From Symsagittifera roscoffensis (lineage: Eukaryota; Xenacoelomorpha; Acoela; Convolutidae), in NCBI RefSeq assembly GCF_963678635.1, contig NW_026971259.1, positions 1-59,676 of the forward strand: a stretch of 59,676 nt of DNA, in the 5' to 3' direction. The notes under the pieces are model-generated. The model did no database searches. It saw only the letters and a program-made list of their open reading frames with translations, and had not been told where the DNA came from. This document shows, piece by piece, positions 52,735 to 59,676 of the stretch (position 1 is the stretch's first letter; every line of letters begins with the position of its first letter). The position numbers and the translations under genes were made by a program.

Positions 52735-53665
52735 GATCATAATCGATTATATTGTCATAATATGGTCAGCATCAATAAAATGATAAAATAATCGATTATA
52801 ATCCATTAAAAATGGATTACAATCCTAATATTTTTATCCCAACAAAAACCATCATAATCGTTTATAATCGATTATAATGGATTTTTTCGAGGGGTTATTC
52901 TTGAAATTTACAATTTTGTTCAAAATTATCTCATTTCCTGTTTAGTGTAGTTGCTACGTGTTATGTTTCATAAAAGGTTATATTTAGGTTTATAAATTTT
53001 TTTTGTCTCAACTTTTTCTAATTCATCGCAGTTTAACACTTCAATTTACCCCCCCCCCCCCAGCCAGTTAAGCCCCCAGTACCCAGTATACTACCACCTA
53101 CCAGTTTACTATCCCCCGTTCGGTTTATTTACTCCTCCCCCCCCCCCCCAGATTTATTTAACCCCCCCCCCCCCCCCCGGTTTACTTCCCCATCCCCCCA
53201 GTTTACACCCCTCTCCCCAGTTTACTCTGCCCATTTAGTTGGGGAGGGGGGGGGGGGTAAAAAGCTTGAGAGGGCGAGGGGACGAAGTTGAGACATGGCA
53301 TTTAGTAAAAGACAGGGCACAAATTCTGCAAATTTCTCGCAAAGTTAGCAAAATTTTGCAAAAATAATCGAATTTAGTTCTAAAAATGAAATGGATTATA
53401 ATCAATTATAATGGATTATAATGAGTTTTCATTTCAAAATAATCGATTATAATGGATTGTCTTGGCAAAAATAATCGATTTCAGTGACAAAAATAATGGA
53501 TTATAATCGATTATAATGGATTATAATGGATTATGTTTGTTCAAAAATAATCGATTATAATGGCTATATAATCGATTTCGTGGTCTGAATTTTACATCCG
53601 TAAGGGATTATAATCGATTATTTTTGTCTCTGGAATCCATTATAATCGATTAGAATCCATAAGCG
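52735..53665. repeat. Palindromic ATCGATTATAATGG-type repeat array with a C-rich core
   Basis: Dozens of overlapping AATCGATTAT, ATTATAATCG and AATGGATTAT units in both orientations flank a C-rich core (53049-53260). The units are self-complementary, so either strand can fold on itself. No coding content. Confidence 0.75.
53049..53260. repeat. C-run tract with recurring CCCCAGTTTAC units
   Basis: Runs of 5 to 18 C are separated by AGTTTAC- or GTTTATTTA-type spacers, ending in a G-run (near 53243). The minus strand is G-rich with four or more runs, able to form G-quadruplexes. Confidence 0.7.
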
Positions 53666-54038
53666 CTCGGTTCGGGTAGCCACTACTAGATGGACAGATA
53701 TGCAACTATTGCTGCAAACGAACTAACTATATTATTTTGTGGGTACGGGTAAAATATCTTTTGTGTACGGAACATATTACCGGCAAGGAAGTTCTGTTGT
53801 TTAAGCATGATCAAAATGGAATTTCGATTACTAAATGGTTGTCTAGATAATCAACTATTGTGACAAATTTAGACCACGCAATGGAATTTTAGTCCAATAA
53901 AATTGATTATAAAACTCGATTAAGGAAATTGAGTGTTAAAATTGATTAAAATCGACTATGAAAAATCTTCATTACTGATTTTATCCAACAAAATATAATG
54001 CGAGTGGGGAAAAACGTTGATATTAAAATTTAAACTTA
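53666..54038. other. No supported gene
   Basis: Spacer between the palindromic array and repeat R4, with a few more AAAATTGATTAAAATCGA-type units. Nothing else seen. Confidence 0.4.
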
Positions 54039-54572
54039 AACAAGACTGCTCGTATCAGGGCGAAGCCCTGAATGTTCCGACTGCCTTTTAAGGTATTATG
54101 GAGCATTAATAACATTAAAAATTAAATGTCCTAAAAAAAATTAAAATTTTTTTTTCTAAAATTTGAAATTTTTTATGAAAATCATCACCTCACACGCCAT
54201 ATAAAATAGTAAAAGATAGATTTCGCTCCTTGTAACAAATCAATTAAGGCAATAAGCTTCTTTCAACCAATTTGGAACGATTTCTGAGCCGGATTAACTC
54301 TCCGCTTACGCGTTAATAGCGCGAAATATATCGCGCGTTAATTGTCCCAAATTGGCCAAAATGGCAATCTTTAAACCCCCATAACTTTACGAAAAATGAT
54401 CACAGGTGAAATATCTTTTCAAATTTGAGCTCAGGGCAACAATATCTTTTGAATGATATAAAAAAAATTCCGTCAAAAATGGCTAGTTAAAAAGTCGACA
54501 TTTGTCTGAAGAAAAAAAAAACCCACTCCGAGCACAAATATTCCGTTACTTTCGTACCGAAAGTCGGAACAA
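54039..54572 (-). mobile_element. Hairpin-ended 0.5-kb repeat, copy R4
   Basis: AACAAGACTGCTCG with the CAGGGCGAAGCCCTG hairpin on the left, TTTCGTACCGAAAGTCGGAA on the right. One of the best-preserved copies, 534 bp. Confidence 0.85.
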
Positions 54573-55060
54573 CAATTTTTGTTTTTCATCAATACCGTCA
54601 TTCAAGAGCTGCGTTTTAAGAACAGCCACTCAAAATAGATGCACTGATCTGGTTAATTCAAGCCATTCAGCTCTGAAAAAAAATCGATTAAACTCTATTT
54701 TACCACGAAAAAAGTGTGCAGATCAATTTAAATTTTTTTAATAAGTCTGTTCATTAAAAAACATCAGGTTATGAGTAAGAAATAAACGTTCGAGAATAAC
54801 GGCAAGCACTATAACACTCGCACAATTTCTCTCGTGCAGCTAAGATCAGCGTAGGAAAACATAGCTGGCAATTGTTTCTTGCTTAGGTTGTCTGTGAAAT
54901 TAGGAGTTTTACCATTATTGTGCTAGTTGTATTTTTACCCTAAACTGCTCATTTTCTGCGTGATACAGCTTCCGTCCAATAAATATAGCCTCAGTTTTGA
55001 GTGCGTTATCATTCGCCATGCAATAAAGTTTTATAGAAAGCATTATAGAAATATTCATAT
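54573..55060. other. No supported gene
   Basis: AT-rich DNA with scattered short frames and no domain, RNA gene or repeat that I recognise. Confidence 0.4.
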
Positions 55061-55553
55061 CAGGACTGCTCGTATTACGGCGAAGCCCTGAACACTCCGA
55101 CTGTCCTTTATGTTCCATGAAGTAGTGTTTGGTTTGAAAAATAGATGCAACGTTCAAAAAAATTGAAAGTTTTTTCAGATGTTTTTTTTCAAAGATTATC
55201 CCCCGCCTGCTATACAGAACACAAAATAATACACTAAGTAAAATAGCAATTAGCAAAGTAACAAATAGATCAAATAGCATTCCTCAATTCAATTTAAAAT
55301 GATTTATTTGGCTTACGCGTTAAAAGCCCAAAAATTATCGCTCATTAGTAACCCAAAAATTTTTAAATCCCCATAACTCTATAAAAATTATCACACATGA
55401 AATAATTTTATAAAATTGAGTTCAAAACAACAATACCTTACGACTGATAATTTTTTTGTCAAAAATGGCGAAACAAAAAACAATAATATTTGTCTTGAGA
55501 AAAAACCACCTCGAGGACAAAAATTCTGTTACCTTTTTTGAAAGTCAGAACAA
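55061..55553 (-). mobile_element. Hairpin-ended 0.5-kb repeat, decayed copy R6
   Basis: Starts CAGGACTGCTCGTATTACGG with the GGCGAAGCCC hairpin and ends AAATTCTGTTACC...GAAAGTCAGAACAA. More diverged than R2-R4. Confidence 0.75.
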
Positions 55554-57092
55554 AAACAAGCGCAAAGTTAGTCAAGGTTACAGCACAGAGCCAATTCTCA
55601 AACCTCCAGAACTTACCGAAAGCAATTGTTGAAAAATTGATGTTTTAAAGTTTGACCTCAAGAAGCCGATATCTTCTTTGGTGAAAAACTTTTTGCTGGT
55701 CTTAAAAACACTCGATAAGAAATAGTTCCTTACTTTTTCGAAAAAAAGTGTTAAGGGTAGATTAATTTTTATAACAAGTTCTAGTCAGTCTAACATGATT
55801 TGCAACCTTATCAAACTCCGGATGGCCATATGAACATTCCTTTTAGTTCTAATGACCAAATTTAACTTAATGTTTTAGAACATCCATTTTAGACCTATCA
55901 GTTCTCAAAATTTAGATTAAACAAATTGACGTCAATTTGATCTAATTTCCGAGAGTATGGCAAATACCAAAATATTCCGAAATTTTTTGCTGTAATTCTC
56001 AATACCATTTTTTCAAAAATGACTTGTGACTAGGTGCTTTTTAGGCATGTGCGTGAGTGAAAGCTGCGAATTTAGAAAATTGGTTTCCCGACAACGCAAG
56101 TTTTCTCGCTTAATTACTTTTTTGACAACGAATCTCTGTCAAAAACAACTTGAAAAACGTTCTAGAGGGGATTATCCACCAAACTTGATATCAAAGGTCG
56201 TAGATCAAAAACGTCAAACACTTTTTCCATCACAAAACACAGAAACAACGCCCTTCAAAAAAGGTATCAAACCGGATTTTTAAGCTTATATTTTTTGTTT
56301 TCATTATTTTATACAAAATCAAACATCACAATAGATTTTAAAGAATTATGAAAAAAAGTATGATGAACCTTTTTTCAGTACTATGGAATCTTTTTTAGAA
56401 TGGAGTTGTCTGATAATCACTTTTTCCTTAATTTAAAATTGTCAACTTGAAATAATCTCTTTGTGTTGTCCAAAAACACAACGAAAACTTTTCTTAAATA
56501 CAAAAAAAGGCATTGGCTAATTTGAAAAAAAATCATTGAACAACAATTTTGCAACCAATTTGCAAAAACGACAATAAATAGCAAAAAATGCTTTCCATGC
56601 ATCATGCAGTTATCTATTCTAACCTTTACTACAAGCATGTTTTGATGAAGAAGTCATATCATAAAAGAAGTCATAGAAACAAACAAAACTAAATCATAAA
56701 CAACCAAAGTGCACTCATCAAGTAAAGCCAGTTTGATTTTTTCAGCAACTTAAGCAAAAAACAATTTTTGTAAAAATGTTTTAAAAACTGCTCAAGAAAT
56801 TAGTTATTCAAGCTAAAGTTAATTGCCAAGCATTTTGTTTTCAAAATTGATTTTTTTTGTCAAAATTTTAAAAATTGCATAAATATTTTAGACGTCGAAT
56901 TTTCTCTAAATTTCGTTAATAAAACTGCATGATAAGCATTACTCATGCATTAAGGTCAACCAGGTATAATTGTAGAGTGAGAAGAGGCGAAGTGTTAGGT
57001 AATGAAATCTAGTTCAAAGCAAGTAACATGTGTAAATATCACACAACAAAATCGTGTAGTGGCTAGCACAAAAATTTTAAATCTGTAGCTTC
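55554..57092. other. No supported gene
   Basis: 1.5 kb of AT-rich DNA. The open frame at 56026-56283 has no recognisable domain. I see no tRNA, repeat or exon with good splice signals. Confidence 0.4.
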
Positions 57093-57465
57093 TGAGTTAT
57101 GACCTTTTGGCTATACTCATAGAGTAATTTCAGATAGGGTACACCGCGTGTTCGGCCCAATAGATTCGTGCAACTTTTTAGTCTAATACTAATCTTAATA
57201 TTACTCTTACTAGATCTAATAGATCAATGGATCTAGTGTATACTGTTTTCTGCGTATTAGTTGTTGGAGTTTCATCCAGAAGGAGAACAACAGTAGTCTA
57301 AGATTTATTCAAATTGTTCTGGTGCTGAAACTACAAGTAGTTTCAGCACTTACGAATAATTGTCGGTGTTAGGGATGGAAAATGACTGGTTAGTAGTAAT
57401 ATTTTATAGTGATAGACAATTACATTTATAACCAATTATAAATTTCTAGTTTAGAACTGGTTCCA
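57093..57465 (-). repeat. Old solo LTR related to the region 1 element
   Basis: 373 bp, TGAGTTA...GGTTCCA, sharing ACTCATAGAGTAATTTC, GGGTACACCG, ATAGATTCGTGCAACTT and the hairpin with LTRs A-C, but clearly diverged. It is flanked by the 4-bp duplication CTTC (57089-57092 and 57466-57469). This gives independent proof of the LTR ends used above. Confidence 0.88.
57322..57349 (-). other. Conserved LTR stem-loop, solo LTR copy
   Basis: Perfect arms GTGCTGAAACTAC and GTAGTTTCAGCAC around AA. One pair is C-G here where LTRs B and C have T-A, a compensated change. Confidence 0.7.
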
Positions 57466-57589
57466 CTTCACTATTGGATCCCCACCTGGACTAGGTTTTG
57501 ACTAAATTTATGAAAACGTTAGGCTAATGTTCTCCAGGCTATAAGAATCTACATTAAATAGAGAACTACCATTTGGAAATAGTTTCTTA

Positions 57590-58132
57590 TTGTTCCGACT
57601 TTCGATACGAAAGTAACGGAATATTTGTGCTCGGGGTGGGTTTTTTTTCTTCAGACAAATTTCGACTTTTTAACTAGCCATTTTTGACGGAATTTTTTTA
57701 TATCATTCAAAAGGTTTTGTTGTCCTGAGCTTAAATTTGAAAAGATATTTCACCTGTGATCATTTTTCGTAAAGTTATGAGGGTTTAAAGATTGCCATTT
57801 TGGCCATTTTGACCAATTTGGGACAATTAACGCGCGATATAATTCGAGCTATTAACGCGTAAGCGGAGATTTAATCCGTCTTAGAAATCGTCCAAATTGA
57901 TTGAACGAAGCTTATTTGCCATAATTGATTTGTTACAAGGAACGAAATCTATCCTTTTGTACTTTATATGGCGTGTGGGGGATGATTTTCATTTTAAAAA
58001 AATTTCAAATTTTAGAGAAAAAAAATTAGCTTTATTTTATTTCATTTAATTTTTTAAAGTTATTACTGCTCCATAAACCCTAAAAGGCAGTCGGAACATT
58101 CAGGGCTTCACCCTGATACGAGCAGTCTTGTT
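57590..58132 (+). mobile_element. Hairpin-ended 0.5-kb repeat, copy R2
   Basis: TTGTTCCGACTTTCGATACG start, GGCAGTCGGAAC and GAGCAGTCTTGTT end; 543 bp, well preserved. Separated by only 36 bp from R3 in the same orientation. Confidence 0.85.
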
Positions 58133-58168
58133 AAGTTTTCAATTTCTTCAGTTCGTATGAACACATTT

Positions 58169-58704
58169 TTGTTCCGACTTTCGATTCGAAAGTAACGGAA
58201 TATTTGTGCTGGGGGTGGGTTTTTTTTTCTTCAGACAATTTTCGACTTTTTAACTAGCCATTTTTGACGGAATTTTTAAATATCAATCAAAAGGTATTGT
58301 TGTCCTGAGCTTAAATTTGAAAAAATATTTCACCTGTGATCATTTTTTGTAAAGTTATGGGGGTTTAAAGATTGCCATTTTGGCCAATTTGGGACAATTA
58401 ACGCTCGATATATTTCGCGCTATTAACGCGTAAGCGGAGATTTAATCCGTCTTAGAAATCGTTCCAAATTGGTTGAAAGAAGCTTATTTGCCATAATTGA
58501 TTTGTTACAATGAGCGAAATCTATTCTTTTGTACTTTATATGGCGTGTGGTGGGATGATTTCATGAAAAAAATTTCAATTTTTAGATTTTTTTTTTCATT
58601 TTCTTTTTATTACATTTAATTTTTTTTTATGTTACTACTGCTTCATAAACCTTAAGAGGCAGTCGGAACATTCAGGGCTTCGCCCTGATACGAGCAGTCT
58701 TGTT
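58169..58704 (+). mobile_element. Hairpin-ended 0.5-kb repeat, copy R3
   Basis: Same ends as R2, 536 bp, with the intact CAGGGCTTCGCCCTG hairpin. Confidence 0.85.
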
Positions 58705-59431
58705 GATTGTGGCTTACAACATATGCATCGCAGCCTGAAAAACACAACTTATTCCTGTATTACGGTGAACTTTGATAGCCAAAAAACAATAATTTTGCAG
58801 TTGCAATTTTTCTGAGCACTTTTTATTTTCGAATTTATAGCTTACCTTGTTTTTAGCGTATTCTGTCAAATGAGAATCAGAGAAAATATTTTGTTGCCGG
58901 AGCAACATCTTTGAAAACCCATCGCGGATTGGACTAGACACTTTCAATCTTCTGATTTCCCAAGAGTACCAATAAGGCGGGGAAGTAAAAACCAGCAGAT
59001 ATCTCAATGAGCTGAACAACCCAGTAAACCGAAAGTCGAATTAAGCCGAAGCCCCCTTAGTCGACAATTCCATTCGCCGAAATAGGCATCATAAAGATAT
59101 AGTTGACAAGATATAGTTGAGCAAACGAAATTTTTTTAATTTAAAATCAGAATCGATTAATGTATAATGTGTATAACGTGTAAAACACAAGCAAATACAA
59201 TTTGTAAAATATGCTACAACCTGCCGAATTGACTAGCCAAAAAATTCCAAATGATATCATTAGTCTCCTTCGAGGGTCGTTTCTTCTTTGAAACGCATTT
59301 TAAGAAATTTTCGCACCAAGTTGTCCTACAATTGAGCTTTGCAAATTTTCTCACAGGCTCGCATATGTTTTGTTCGCGTTGTCGCAAGACTGAAAGTTTA
59401 ATCAAAACAGCTTAAGATATCGCGAGTTGAC
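58705..59431. other. No supported gene
   Basis: Minus-strand frames at 58714-59019 and 59214-59405 are short and show no domain. No repeat recognised. Confidence 0.35.
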
Positions 59432-59676
59432 CAAAAGTTCGTATCATAAAACTTCCATATGTGGAAAACTTTTTACCATACAGTTCCATACGTACAGAAA
59501 TTTGTATGAAATCTCTATGACAAGCATTTTTCCATATATGAAAATTGTATGCTGAGTATTTTTCTATAAATCAAAAAGTTGAATTTTTTTGTAAACTTAA
59601 TTTCTGAAAAATTTTAGGTTGTGTTTGTAACCGAACGCAAGTGGCAAAAACATTGGTTTACTCAATGCACCAAAGG
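59432..59676. mobile_element. Truncated inverted relative of the element at 51179-52090
   Basis: Reading the minus strand, it follows 51840-52080: the AACCAA...GTTCGGTTAC block, GAAATT, then the CATAC/CCATATATG motifs. It runs out of the window on the right. Confidence 0.65.

Noticed and set aside
56026-56283. Possible exon with a downstream GT
   Set aside because: No acceptor or domain that supports it; the frame starts without ATG.

Overview
The window is AT-rich animal DNA (metazoan, probably an invertebrate; I cannot place it further). Three things show this: a spliced Cys-loop receptor gene with GT-AG introns, an env-bearing Ty3/gypsy-type LTR retroelement, and many short DNA-transposon relics. 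Nothing in it looks bacterial.

Region 1 (1-36489) is a tandem pair of the same large retroelement on the minus strand: LTR A, body 1, LTR B, body 2, LTR C. The LTRs are 410 bp, begin TG and end CA; LTR A lacks its first 60 bp because the window starts inside it. One unit is about 18.3 kb. In the direction of transcription (right to left) each body carries: a tRNA-type primer site; a leader of about 1.2 kb with repeated stem-loops; a small basic ORF; a very long Gag with one zinc knuckle; an aspartic protease; a pol with RT, RNase H and integrase; two tiny overlapping membrane proteins; a proline-rich ORF without ATG; a broken envelope glycoprotein gene; a 602-codon ORF of unknown function; and a 3' noncoding region. 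Body 1 keeps a 1221-codon pol and the 602-codon ORF open. Body 2 keeps the basic ORF and the proline-rich ORF open. Gag and env are broken in both, so neither copy looks autonomous as it stands.

Region 2 (36490-59676) is host DNA. A plus-strand Cys-loop (nicotinic-receptor-like) subunit gene of 431 codons lies at 40624-50505, in four coding exons joined by three phase-1 introns. It has the signal peptide, Cys-loop and four membrane helices, but lacks the aromatic ligand-box residues of acetylcholine receptors.

The introns and flanks hold several non-autonomous elements: a family of about 0.5 kb with hairpins at both ends (at least seven copies), a hAT-like MITE with an 8-bp target duplication, three other inverted-repeat elements, a palindromic ATCGATTATAATGG-type repeat array with C-rich tracts, and an old solo LTR related to the region 1 element with a 4-bp target duplication. 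The rest of the flanks shows no gene I can support.
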